8,675 nt of DNA from an uncultured Chryseolinea sp. (GTDB taxonomy: Bacteria > Bacteroidota > Bacteroidia > Cytophagales > Cyclobacteriaceae), in assembly GCA_946478915.1 (NCBI GenBank), contig CAMLER010000186.1, positions 1-8,675 on the forward strand, written 5' to 3'. The notes beneath the pieces were generated by a model. That model ran no database searches. It saw nothing but the letters and a program-made list of their open reading frames with translations, and had not been told where the DNA came from. Position numbers and translations under genes: made by a program. Numbering within the stretch: the first letter of the stretch is position 1; every line of letters starts with the position of its first letter. Positions 1 to 7,871 of this stretch are shown here, piece by piece.

Positions 1-2
1 TA

Positions 3-25
3 CCTTATTCCTTATTCCTTATTCC
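3..25. repeat. Heptanucleotide tandem repeat CCTTATT, three copies
   Basis: Three perfect head-to-tail copies of CCTTATT occupy 3-23, followed by a degenerate CCTTTTTT. Read on the minus strand the unit is AATAAGG. It lies in the non-coding space beyond the 3' end of the CHAT gene, near the window edge, so the cluster might extend or have further partners to the left. The 7-bp period resembles the short tandemly repeated repetitive elements described in some bacteria, notably heterocystous cyanobacteria. That comparison is by period only, and no function is assigned. Confidence 0.85.
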
Positions 26-51
26 TTTTTTCTAACTTGACAAAGTAGGGT

Positions 52-86
52 TAACGGATAACGGATAACGATTAACGGATAACGAT
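52..86. repeat. Heptanucleotide repeat TAACGGA/TAACGAT, five units
   Basis: Five contiguous 7-bp units are present: TAACGGA, TAACGGA, TAACGAT, TAACGGA, TAACGAT. The last four form a perfect 14-bp direct repeat, TAACGGATAACGAT at 59-72 and again at 73-86. The array ends 7 bp before the stop codon of the minus-strand CHAT gene, so it would lie at the start of that gene's 3' untranslated region. The period is not a multiple of three, which fits non-coding DNA. It shares the 7-bp period, but not the sequence, of the cluster at 3-25. Confidence 0.9.
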
Positions 87-93
87 TCCAGAA

Positions 94-3000
94 TCACTCT
101 TGCCCAATCATCATAAACGCGCCCCAATAAATTGGATCTGCATATTGAGTTCTCAATTCTTTTTTTGCTTCTACAAAACTTTCGCGAAGCTTTCCCGAGT
201 TAAGCCATTTCTGGTAAAAGATGAGCATCAATTTTTGAGTCGCTTCGTCATCGACCTTAAACATGCTCATGATCAAAACCTTTGCACCTGCGACCAGGAA
301 AGCCCGTTGTAGCCCATATACGCCCTCGCCCGCTTCAAGATCACCCAAACCGGTCTCGCATGCGCTCAGTACCACAAGGTCCGTCTTATCAAGATTCAAA
401 TTCATGGCTTCATACGCAGTCAGGATACCGTTCTCCATGTTGTAATTGTAAGCTGTCTTTTCCATCAGATCACCCGCGCCTTTTAATAATAATCCAGTTC
501 GCAAAAGCGGATTCTCGTGGAGGCGTGCTTCGTTCGACTGGAGTTCGTCTTCCAACCGTCCCCGGGTGGTTGGTGTGTAGAAACCATGTGTGGCGATATG
601 AAAGATCTTTGGGCTGTTGACCTCTTTTACATTCTCCTCAGACGCAGAAGTTTCCACATACTCAGCAGTTAACCATCCTTTCTGTTTTAACATGTACTGC
701 ACCTGGTTAACTTCTTTTTCAGTTCCTGGGAGCGCGGCAATTGCTTTACCGGCGGAAGCCGTAAGGTAAAAGGTAGGGTTTCCGAACATCGATGCCGTAT
801 TTTCCGGCAAAGAGAGTTTTGTGGAAATTTTGCGCACATATAGATCCTTGGTATTGCTCACCAATATCAGGTTTGTGTTGTCGATTACATACCGTCCGTC
901 GGGTGTGGGAATAGCCTCCAGATTGATTTGGTTGTATATACCATCGGCGGATAGGTAGATCGTTGCGGCCTGGCCGATCTCGTCCTGGATAGGTTTCCAA
1001 AAGATACCATAAGAGATTTCGTCGCGTACCGATCCCGTTATGGCATTGCGATAGTATTTGAAATATCGCGTTTCCATTTTTTTGCCCTCTTTCAATAAAA
1101 TAGCTTTTGGCTTGGAGATTTTTGGTGTTACGTAAAGTGCAGCATAGATAACAGAATCCGAAAAGTCGTGATTAAAGTGTCGGTAGCGAACTAACTCAAT
1201 AGCAACCTCATTATCTTTTAAGGACTTTCGAATATTGTCAAAGGTTATTCTTTTCGTTTCAAAACTTTGTCCAAAAAGTTCCGATTTCTGACTTAGCGTC
1301 TTTTCAAGTCGTTCGACTTCCTGTTGTAAGGCAACTGGATCTACGTTATTCTCCAGCAATTGCGCCGGACTCATGGATAGAGCGATCGTTAGCAATTCCT
1401 TCTTTTGAATCCAGTCGTTGTATTGTTCCTTTAGATCCACATCGGTACTGTTGAGGATTCGTTCGCGGATTTTTATAGAAGAACTTAGCAATAGAGCCTT
1501 GGTAAGCAATTGATAATTGTAAACTTTTTCCGTCAGATCCCTGAAATCTTCAAGGTTGCTGAATGCAAGGGTATTGTAGAATTCAAAATCTCCCTTAATC
1601 GTGTTCCAGTACTTTGCCTTTTCCCTTTCGCTGAGAGCCGGGAAGAATTGCTTGATGAAACTTTCGTAATTCGACAACGATTCTTCGATCAAGCGCTTGG
1701 ATCGTTTATAGTCCTTTTGCATGTAATGGACCTTGCTGAGCTTGGACAGAACTTTCACATACTCGGGATGATTTACACTGAAGAATTTTTCATACAGGGT
1801 CCTTGACTGATTATAGAATTCTTCAGCCTTTGTATAGTTCTTTAGTTGATAATATACATCGCCAGTCAACGTGTAGATGCTCGCGGCGTTGATATTATAC
1901 TTTGTTCCTGTTTTTGTTCGCCAGATGTTCTCCGCCAGTGTCAGCGAATTGAATGCAATTTCAAATTTCTTTTCTGATATGTGAACCAAAGCCACATGTT
2001 TTAGAACTTCGGCAAATTGGGGATTATCCTTTCCAAGTTTTGCGGCTATGATATCGCGAGCTTCAAGCATTTGTTTTTCAACATCATTCCGATTGTCGCC
2101 TTTATAGAAGCGAACCAGCGCAAGCTGTGCCAACGACTTAGCTACTTCGATGTGATTTCTTCCAAATTGTTTCTCCTGGCTGGCAAGGGCATTGGTGATG
2201 TTGGTTTGGGCCTTTTCATAATCTCCCATTGTATAATAGATGTCGCTTAGCAACTTTTGAGTGGGCGCTGTCTTCGTTGAGATGTTCCCGTATATACTGG
2301 TGGCAATTTGGTTTGCTCTGCTAGCAGTCTTTTCTGCGTCTGTGTAATCCCCTTTGGCAAGTGATATGCGACCTTTGTTAACCAGCGGCTCAATCAGTCG
2401 CAGAGAATTTTTTCCATAAAGCCTTTCGTACGCTGGTATCTGGATTTGTAATAGTTTGTCGGCGTCAGAATAGCGACCCAGTTGAATGAAAAGGGAAGTG
2501 AGTTCCTCTGCTGCAGAAAGGTCTGTACCCATTGGGACATCCGCTCTTGAGATCAGCTTCTTGGATCGGTCCAGGTTGGCCTGCGCTTCTTCAAAAAGTC
2601 CTTTGACACCGAATAATTTTGCCTGAGTTTCAATTGCACCAACATAATCACCAATACGTTTGTCGTCCTTTCTGTATTCTTCAAGGATCTTGAGTGATTT
2701 ATCGATATTTTGCTCAGCGCGTTCGTATTGTCCCAGTTTAATCTGAAGTTGTGCAATGTGATCCAACTCTACGCCGTAGTCAGGGTCTTTATCGCTGTAC
2801 TTCGAACGAGCAACATCCGACGCTTTATCAAGAGCTGCTGAGGCATCCAAATATCGATCCGTAAATTCATACAATTGAGCGAGGTGATTGAGAATGTTGA
2901 GATGATCTTTTTGCCATGCCCCAATCTCCTTCGAGACAACGTCAGTATAACTTTCCTTCAATATTTTTTCTGCCTCATCTACTTTATTGGTGTAGTCCAG

Positions 3001-4317
3001 ATAATAGCACGCAACACGGATGCGGGCCAAATGGTACTCAGGAGAATTTTCGCCATACAGTTCTTTTCGTATCTCTGCAACCTCCGTAAGATATTTTTGT
3101 GCATTCTCATATTTTTGTTGCCTCTGGGAAACGTCATGTAGGAAGTTATATATTCGTTCTGTTGTCCTATAATTTTTTGGAAGCAATTCAGAGTTGACTA
3201 CGGCAAGAGCGTCTTTTTCAAGGTCCTTTGTTTTATCACGCTCTAGTTTTGAATCGAACTCTACCGCCTGCAGGTTTATGTGTACCAGGCTGGAACGCGA
3301 GAAATACTTATCAATTACCTTTTCGTATTCTTGTTTTACGAAGAGGTATTTATTTTTTTCACCGTCTTCCAGCAACTGATGCAGATAGGCGAGGTACACG
3401 TCGTGAGCAAGAGTGTTGGTAGGATTAGCTCTCTTTTTTAGATCGCTAAGAATGTTATCATATTGAAGCTCGCGCTCACGGTCTTCATTTCCATTGTCCA
3501 CAAGCATCTGAGCGTACAAAAAATTGTTTTGCACCAGGGTAAGGGTTGTTTCACCCATATACCTTTGATTTTTCTTAATCCACGATTGTGCCGCTTTGAA
3601 AGCCGAATCAGAAGAGATTAGGTTTCCTTTTTTGCCATAAGCGTTTGCGATCAAGGTGAGTAGTTTTGCATAGTCTGTAAATCTCGGCGCCAGTTCAGCA
3701 AAAGGTACGCGTTGGGTTTTTATAACAGTACCCTCAACAATTGTTTCCTTCTCTACCGCTCTTCCGGCAAAATGACTTTCAACACTTTTTAAAAGAACAA
3801 TTGCATCATTGCTGAAGCCCTGACCCGTCAATGCTTCTGCTTCAACCAAAGCTAAGCGCGCTTTCAAAAGATCTGTCAACTGGTTGGTACTTACTAGCAA
3901 ATCCCGCGCTCGGTCTACGTATTCCCGACTCATGCGGTAGTTGCCAAAATCGTTATAAACCTCAGCCACGTCAACAAGTGCCGAAGCATAGCTGACACTG
4001 TTGTCACCATAAATTGAACTGCTGCTGAGCAAGGCATCATTTAAAGTTTTGTCAAAATCCTTTAGTAACCCAGAGGCTAGATCAATTTTTGCTTCTCTTA
4101 AATAAAGGCCAGGCATGTAAGGGTTTCTGGCGCCCATTTTTGCGATAATGGAAGCTCGCAGCTTATCAAGACCGCTATTAGCCTTCGGAAAATTGCCTTC
4201 TGCATAGTAGCGGTCAATTTTTCGCAGACTTTTATCAAATTTTTTATTCTGGCCGAAGGCTGATGGGCTTAAAAAAATAGTAAGCAGCAGAAAGGGTATC
4301 GCCCTTGCGGTTTTCAT
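94..4317 (-). CDS. Exported TPR-repeat protein with C-terminal CHAT (caspase-like) protease domain
   Basis: This is a 1407-residue protein. I chose the ATG at 4317 because it starts directly with a signal peptide: MKTAR, then a hydrophobic core to about residue 21, with likely cleavage after Ala-Phe-Gly at residue 22. The frame is open to a GTG at 4344, which would add nine hydrophilic residues before the signal. Residues from about 25 to 880 are helical TPR-type repeats. One clear copy is at 110-141, and many kinesin-light-chain-like copies lie between about 400 and 880, often introduced by YG-x-N/D-S/P. A conserved SEREKAKYW segment (about 890) leads into a charged helical linker. The C-terminal CHAT domain (about 1090-1406) has the expected dyad: His1244 in HIATHGF and Cys1320 in LSACETG. 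Signal plus dyad suggest a cysteine peptidase acting outside the cytoplasm. Its substrate and trigger are unknown. It lies 122 bp downstream of mutB on the same strand. No CRISPR or gasdermin-like partner is visible. The domain call is firm; the biological role is not. Confidence 0.93.
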   Translation of the reverse strand: MKTARAIPFLLLTIFLSPSAFGQNKKFDKSLRKIDRYYAEGNFPKANSGLDKLRASIIAKMGARNPYMPGLYLREAKIDLASGLLKDFDKTLNDALLSSSSIYGDNSVSYASALVDVAEVYNDFGNYRMSREYVDRARDLLVSTNQLTDLLKARLALVEAEALTGQGFSNDAIVLLKSVESHFAGRAVEKETIVEGTVIKTQRVPFAELAPRFTDYAKLLTLIANAYGKKGNLISSDSAFKAAQSWIKKNQRYMGETTLTLVQNNFLYAQMLVDNGNEDRERELQYDNILSDLKKRANPTNTLAHDVYLAYLHQLLEDGEKNKYLFVKQEYEKVIDKYFSRSSLVHINLQAVEFDSKLERDKTKDLEKDALAVVNSELLPKNYRTTERIYNFLHDVSQRQQKYENAQKYLTEVAEIRKELYGENSPEYHLARIRVACYYLDYTNKVDEAEKILKESYTDVVSKEIGAWQKDHLNILNHLAQLYEFTDRYLDASAALDKASDVARSKYSDKDPDYGVELDHIAQLQIKLGQYERAEQNIDKSLKILEEYRKDDKRIGDYVGAIETQAKLFGVKGLFEEAQANLDRSKKLISRADVPMGTDLSAAEELTSLFIQLGRYSDADKLLQIQIPAYERLYGKNSLRLIEPLVNKGRISLAKGDYTDAEKTASRANQIATSIYGNISTKTAPTQKLLSDIYYTMGDYEKAQTNITNALASQEKQFGRNHIEVAKSLAQLALVRFYKGDNRNDVEKQMLEARDIIAAKLGKDNPQFAEVLKHVALVHISEKKFEIAFNSLTLAENIWRTKTGTKYNINAASIYTLTGDVYYQLKNYTKAEEFYNQSRTLYEKFFSVNHPEYVKVLSKLSKVHYMQKDYKRSKRLIEESLSNYESFIKQFFPALSEREKAKYWNTIKGDFEFYNTLAFSNLEDFRDLTEKVYNYQLLTKALLLSSSIKIRERILNSTDVDLKEQYNDWIQKKELLTIALSMSPAQLLENNVDPVALQQEVERLEKTLSQKSELFGQSFETKRITFDNIRKSLKDNEVAIELVRYRHFNHDFSDSVIYAALYVTPKISKPKAILLKEGKKMETRYFKYYRNAITGSVRDEISYGIFWKPIQDEIGQAATIYLSADGIYNQINLEAIPTPDGRYVIDNTNLILVSNTKDLYVRKISTKLSLPENTASMFGNPTFYLTASAGKAIAALPGTEKEVNQVQYMLKQKGWLTAEYVETSASEENVKEVNSPKIFHIATHGFYTPTTRGRLEDELQSNEARLHENPLLRTGLLLKGAGDLMEKTAYNYNMENGILTAYEAMNLNLDKTDLVVLSACETGLGDLEAGEGVYGLQRAFLVAGAKVLIMSMFKVDDEATQKLMLIFYQKWLNSGKLRESFVEAKKELRTQYADPIYWGAFMMIGQE

Positions 4318-4439
4318 GGTGCCAGGTTTTAGGGTTTGTATCACTAAACTAATGAATTGAGCGCATTAATCCCGTGTAGGCCCAAATGGTAATAGTCAGA
4401 TTATCATATATGCGAATTCTCCCGGAATACAGGGAATTT
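4318..4439 (-). promoter_or_regulatory. mutB-to-CHAT intergenic leader, no confident signal
   Basis: This 122-bp gap separates the mutB stop from the ATG of the CHAT gene. Just after the stop, an imperfect inverted repeat pairs AATTCCC with GGGAGAATT (4415-4423 with 4432-4438 on the plus strand). It has a one-base bulge and an 8-nt loop and is not followed by a U-run, so it is at best a weak terminator or RNA 3'-end structure. I found no good match to the Bacteroidota promoter pattern (TTG, then TAnnTTTG). Whether the CHAT gene has its own promoter or is read through from mutAB cannot be settled from the sequence. Confidence 0.3.
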
Positions 4440-6563
4440 TTAACGCTGCATGAGTTTTTTTAAAATTTCTTTAGCAGCTTCCGTGATGACAGTACCGGGG
4501 CCAAAAATAAAAGAAACTCCATTTTCCTGGAGAAATGAATAGTCGTGAGGAGGAATAACTCCGCCGGCAATTACCATAATATCGGCACGGTTGATATCTT
4601 TTAAAGCCTGCATCAGTTCAGGTATCAGTGTGCGATGCCCGGCTGCAAGACTGGAGATTCCCACAATGTGGACATCGTTTTCCGCCGCCTGCCGCGCAAC
4701 TTCCGTTGGTGTTTGAAATAACGGACCGATGTCTACATCAAACCCTAAATCTGCAAACCCGGTCGCAATAACCTTTGCTCCCCGGTCATGCCCATCCTGA
4801 CCGATTTTTGCAACCAGGATGCGTGGACGCCTCCCGTCGAGTGCGGCAAACTGGTCAGAGAGCTGGCGTACCTCGTCAATTTTATCCTGACTTTTCATTT
4901 CGCGGGAATATACACCTGAAACAGTTTGAATGGTAGCCTTGTAACGACCAAAGACTACTTCCAACGCCGACGAAATCTCTCCAAGGGTCGCTCCTTTACG
5001 TGCAGCCGCAATGGCATATTCAAGAACGTTAGCCTTAACATCTTTCGCGACATTTGTTAATGCTTCAAGCGACTGACTCACTTCCATTGAATTGCGTTGC
5101 ATTCTCAGTCTGTTAAGTCTTTCAATTTGTTCGTTGCGAACAGCAGTATTGTCAACGTTGAGAATTTCGAAATCATTCTGGTCGTTCGTTCGGAATTTAT
5201 TTACGCCCACAATAACATCGGTGCCTGAATCTATTTTTGCCTGCTTAGCCGCTGCAGCTTGTTCAATTCGAAGTTTGGGAATACCGCTTTCTATAGCTTT
5301 GGCCATACCACCCAAACTTTCCACTTCCTCTATTAAAGCCCATGCTCTCTCCGTAAGCAATCCGGTGAGGTGTTCAAGATAGTATGAGCCACCCAGGGGA
5401 TCAACCACTTTCGTAACTCCAGTTATTTGTTCCAGGTATAATTGGGTGTTGCGGGCGATACCTGCAGAAAAGTCGGTAGGCAATGCAATTGCTTCATCAA
5501 ATGAATTTGTATGCAATGACTGTGTTCCACCAAATACTGCAGCTAATGCTTCCACGCACGTCCTCGTTATGTTGTTGAATGGGTCCTGTGCGGTGAGACT
5601 CCATCCCGATGTTTGGCAGTGGGCGCGCAATGCAAGCGACTTCGGATTTTTCGGATTGAATTGTTGAATAAGCTGAGACCAGAGAACTCTGGCAGCGCGC
5701 ATCTTCGCTACTTCCATGAAAAAATTCATTCCAATCCCCCAGAAAAATGAAAGGCGTGGAGCAAAATCATCAATACCCATGCCGACTTGAAGACCGGTCC
5801 GAACATAGGCCAAACCATCAGCCAACGTATAGGCTAGTTCAAGATCCGCTGGCGCACCGGCTTCATGCATATGGTAACCGCTTATACTAATTGAATTGAA
5901 CTTCGGCATGTGCCTCGAGGTATATGAAAAAATATCACCTACGATCCGCATGGAATGCTCCGGTGGATAGATGTAGGTGTTCCTTACCATGAACTCTTTT
6001 AGAATGTCATTCTGGATGGTTCCGCTTAGCTGTGATGGTTTCACACCCTGCTCTTCCGCAGCAACAATAAAAAAAGCCAACACAGGAATGACCGCACCAT
6101 TCATAGTCATCGAAACAGAGATTTTGTCTAACGGAATTTCATTGAACAAAATTCTCATATCTTCTATAGTATCTATGGCCACACCTGCTTTTCCAACATC
6201 ACCTGTTACGCGAGGATGATCAGAATCATATCCGCGATGTGTTGGAAGATCGAACGCGATTGATAGACCGCGTTGCCCCGCTGCCATATTTCTTCTGTAA
6301 AACGCGTTCGATTCTGTTGCCGTAGAAAAGCCGGAGTATTGTCGCAGTGTCCATGGTCTCACCGCATACATGGTTGCGTAGGGCCCGCGCAGATAGGGTG
6401 GAATGCCAGCAGAAAAATTTTGATTGAAACGAGAATTGTCGACGTGGGTATAAAAAGTTTCTATTTCGAATTTCTCCGGACTGATCCAGGATATTTTTTT
6501 TTCCGCACCGGATACTGGTGGGGTGAACTGATTAAATTTTATTTTAGAAAAATCGGGCTTCAT
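4440..6563 (-). CDS. mutB: Methylmalonyl-CoA mutase large (catalytic) subunit
   Basis: This 707-residue adenosylcobalamin-dependent enzyme interconverts (R)-methylmalonyl-CoA and succinyl-CoA in the cytoplasm. It links propionyl-CoA or odd-chain and branched-chain breakdown with the TCA cycle. The N-terminal TIM barrel carries the family signature [14 protein letters not shown], with Tyr76 matching catalytic Tyr89 of the Propionibacterium enzyme. Also present are Gln184 (TIQND), Arg194 (MVRNTYI) and Tyr230-His231 (SGYHM), matching Gln197, Arg207 and Tyr243-His244. The C-terminal B12 domain has Lys586, Asp590 and the cobalt ligand His592 in [11 protein letters not shown], then SSLAAGH and GGVIPP. 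Length is close to the family norm of about 715-740. I start at ATG 6563, which overlaps the mutA stop as ATGA and suggests translational coupling. An in-frame ATG at 6590 would add nine residues and a 31-bp overlap, and is less likely. Nothing suggests inactivation. Confidence 0.97.
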   Translation of the reverse strand: MKPDFSKIKFNQFTPPVSGAEKKISWISPEKFEIETFYTHVDNSRFNQNFSAGIPPYLRGPYATMYAVRPWTLRQYSGFSTATESNAFYRRNMAAGQRGLSIAFDLPTHRGYDSDHPRVTGDVGKAGVAIDTIEDMRILFNEIPLDKISVSMTMNGAVIPVLAFFIVAAEEQGVKPSQLSGTIQNDILKEFMVRNTYIYPPEHSMRIVGDIFSYTSRHMPKFNSISISGYHMHEAGAPADLELAYTLADGLAYVRTGLQVGMGIDDFAPRLSFFWGIGMNFFMEVAKMRAARVLWSQLIQQFNPKNPKSLALRAHCQTSGWSLTAQDPFNNITRTCVEALAAVFGGTQSLHTNSFDEAIALPTDFSAGIARNTQLYLEQITGVTKVVDPLGGSYYLEHLTGLLTERAWALIEEVESLGGMAKAIESGIPKLRIEQAAAAKQAKIDSGTDVIVGVNKFRTNDQNDFEILNVDNTAVRNEQIERLNRLRMQRNSMEVSQSLEALTNVAKDVKANVLEYAIAAARKGATLGEISSALEVVFGRYKATIQTVSGVYSREMKSQDKIDEVRQLSDQFAALDGRRPRILVAKIGQDGHDRGAKVIATGFADLGFDVDIGPLFQTPTEVARQAAENDVHIVGISSLAAGHRTLIPELMQALKDINRADIMVIAGGVIPPHDYSFLQENGVSFIFGPGTVITEAAKEILKKLMQR

Positions 6564-7681
6564 GATTGCTGACTTTGGAAGTCGTCCCATGCAGCCTGGG
6601 AAAACTCATGCACCATCTTTTCGATAACGTAAGATCCGGCCAACGGATCAGCAACTTTCCCAAAGTGTGATTCTTCTTTTAAGATATTAGTGACATTCAA
6701 TGCAACCCGCTCTATCATGCTATGTTCTTCCTCGCCATCTACAACAGTTATTTCGTTGGCTCCTCCGGTTATTGCCGATATGACTTGGTAAGTATTTCTT
6801 ATCATATTGCCATGAGGCTGAAATTTTTCGGCAATACGATGTCCTGTCAGACAGTGTATCTGTAAATCCGTTGGCGAATAATTCTGAATTTCAAATGCCT
6901 GCGAAAGTTGATACCAAAGCATTCTGATGCTTCTTAGCTTTGCAATATTGACGAGAATATTTTCGTCGCAAAAGAAGGATAGACTAAGGGAACGAAAAGC
7001 AGCGTCACGATTTATTTTCAGGTTGGTCATTTCATCAATGAGTTTTACACCCTGCGCAAGTGCTGATGAAATTTCTTTTATAGGCGTATTGGGAGAAATT
7101 TGAATTCCAAGCAAATGATAATTTTTATATTCCTTCAAATATGGCGCAACCGCTAGAACCAACTGTTCGGTTTTGGGCAGTTGGTTCCACCAAATAGAAC
7201 CTTTTAATTTCGTAGGATTATATTTTTCTCCTGCACATGCGAAAATATCTGTCACAACTTTAGTGTCAGATGTTCTAAAAGAAATACTATTATCGTCCCA
7301 ATTAAGACCATTAATGAATTTGTTAATATCTGGATCTCGCAGGTTTGTTAGGTCGTACAAAATTCCGTCAGCACCTTTTTGAAGGAATGAAGATGTTTTT
7401 TCGTAAGCTTCGTCGACGTTTATTACGCTGATCTGTGGGATGTTAAGCCATAAGGTGGAAAGCAACGGGTTAGAACAGTTGTGGAATGATTTGAGATATT
7501 CCGTTTGCTTTAAGTCGGCCTCTATATAGTAAGGAGAAAAACTGATACCATCAACAGCCCACGATAAATTTTCCAGCGAAATGTTTTCAGGCATTTCGGC
7601 TCGCGCAGCTCTCACCCATTCATCTTTGCCGACAGCAGAAAAATTTTTAGAGATAAGATCGTGTATTGAAGGTTCTGACAT
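6560..7681 (-). CDS. mutA: Methylmalonyl-CoA mutase small subunit, short form lacking the B12-fold domain
   Basis: This 373-residue protein is the non-catalytic partner of MutB in the heterodimeric mutase. It is recognised by position and by family segments: [12 protein letters not shown] near the N-terminus, [13 protein letters not shown], the TGGANEI region, and [13 protein letters not shown] around Asp345, which aligns with [12 protein letters not shown] of MutB (Asp388). It shows no DxHxxG cobalamin motif and none of the MutB active-site residues, as expected for a structural subunit. The unusual point is length. It ends only 28 residues after the DPLAGSY motif, whereas P. shermanii MutA is about 638 residues with a degenerate B12-type domain, and shorter Bacteroidota forms are, as I recall, nearer 450. 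The reading frame is clean, and mutB begins inside its stop codon, so no frameshifted tail is hidden here. The start is ATG 7681, preceded by an A/T-rich stretch without a Shine-Dalgarno sequence. It is the first gene of the operon. Confidence 0.93.
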   Translation of the reverse strand: MSEPSIHDLISKNFSAVGKDEWVRAARAEMPENISLENLSWAVDGISFSPYYIEADLKQTEYLKSFHNCSNPLLSTLWLNIPQISVINVDEAYEKTSSFLQKGADGILYDLTNLRDPDINKFINGLNWDDNSISFRTSDTKVVTDIFACAGEKYNPTKLKGSIWWNQLPKTEQLVLAVAPYLKEYKNYHLLGIQISPNTPIKEISSALAQGVKLIDEMTNLKINRDAAFRSLSLSFFCDENILVNIAKLRSIRMLWYQLSQAFEIQNYSPTDLQIHCLTGHRIAEKFQPHGNMIRNTYQVISAITGGANEITVVDGEEEHSMIERVALNVTNILKEESHFGKVADPLAGSYVIEKMVHEFSQAAWDDFQSQQS

Positions 7682-7703
7682 CAGAAAAAAAATAATCTAT
7701 TCA

Positions 7704-7742
7704 ATTTTAACAAGTTTTGACAACAGACTTGCGTTTTAAAAT
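7704..7742. repeat. Bipartite imperfect inverted repeat upstream of mutA
   Basis: The left arm ATTTTAACAAGT (7704-7715) pairs with the right arm ACTTGCGTTTTAAAAT (7727-7742). An inner 5-bp stem (CAAGT/ACTTG) and an outer 7-bp stem (ATTTTAA/TTAAAAT) are separated by four unpaired bases in the right arm. The loop is 11 nt, TTTGACAACAG. It begins 23 bp upstream of the mutA ATG and would lie in the mutA leader or promoter. A regulator binding site or an RNA hairpin are both possible. The arms are A/T-rich, so chance cannot be excluded. Confidence 0.4.
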
Positions 7743-7755
7743 GAAAATTCGCTAT

Positions 7756-7776
7756 GATTTTTTTTTCGGAAAAATC
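7756..7776. repeat. Short inverted repeat GATTTTT/AAAAATC
   Basis: A perfect 7-bp inverted repeat (7756-7762 with 7770-7776) surrounds a 7-nt centre, TTTTCGG, in the middle of the divergent dnaA/mutA region. It contains a run of nine T and a run of five A. It could be a small operator or simply a product of the strong A/T bias. It is not placed as a terminator for either neighbouring gene, because both genes start away from it. Confidence 0.3.
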
Positions 7777-7790
7777 AAGAGCTGGTTAAC

Positions 7791-7822
7791 TTGTTTTCTT
7801 AAACTCTTTTTTCACATCTTTG
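7791..7822 (+). promoter_or_regulatory. Candidate Bacteroidota-type promoter for dnaA
   Basis: A TTG at 7791-7793 is followed, after a 21-bp spacer, by CATCTTTG at 7815-7822. The known Bacteroidota primary-sigma pattern is TTG, 17-23 bp, TAnnTTTG. This site matches the spacing and all fixed bases except the first T of the -7 element. Transcription would begin near 7829, leaving a leader of about 43 nt before the dnaA ATG at 7872. This is inferred from pattern only. Confidence 0.35.
7808..7816 (+). promoter_or_regulatory. Possible single DnaA box TTTTTCACA
   Basis: The nonamer fits the relaxed DnaA-box consensus TTWTNCACA but differs from the strong form TTATCCACA at two positions. It overlaps the proposed -7 element of dnaA by two bases, a position where bound DnaA could repress its own gene. 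It lies within a T-rich run, so a chance match is quite possible. I saw no second box in the 190-bp intergenic region. Confidence 0.2.
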
Positions 7823-7871
7823 TCTCCCTTCTCAAGAAGACCTAAAGAATTTCAAAAAAAGATTGTAGATA

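Noticed and set aside
746..1000. Alternative open frames inside the CHAT and mutase genes
   Set aside because: They overlap strongly supported coding sequence in other frames and their translations have no domain-like pattern.
94..4317. A CRISPR-linked Craspase-like system based on the TPR-CHAT protein
   Set aside because: No cas gene or CRISPR array is present, and the protein has an export signal, unlike Csx29.
4342..4344. GTG start for the CHAT protein
   Set aside because: It would put nine hydrophilic residues before a signal peptide that starts cleanly at the ATG at 4317.
4415..4438. Rho-independent terminator after mutB
   Set aside because: The inverted repeat is short with a bulge, and in the direction of transcription it is followed by CGCATATATG rather than a U-run.
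7702..7709. Promoter -7 element TAAAATTG for mutA on the minus strand
   Set aside because: It differs from TAnnTTTG at one fixed base, and no TTG lies at the proper distance upstream. It also falls inside the inverted repeat.
7682..7871. A replication origin (oriC) next to dnaA
   Set aside because: Only one relaxed DnaA-box match was seen, and there is no cluster of boxes. A/T richness alone is normal for an intergenic region. The origin could lie elsewhere or on the far side of dnaA, outside the window.
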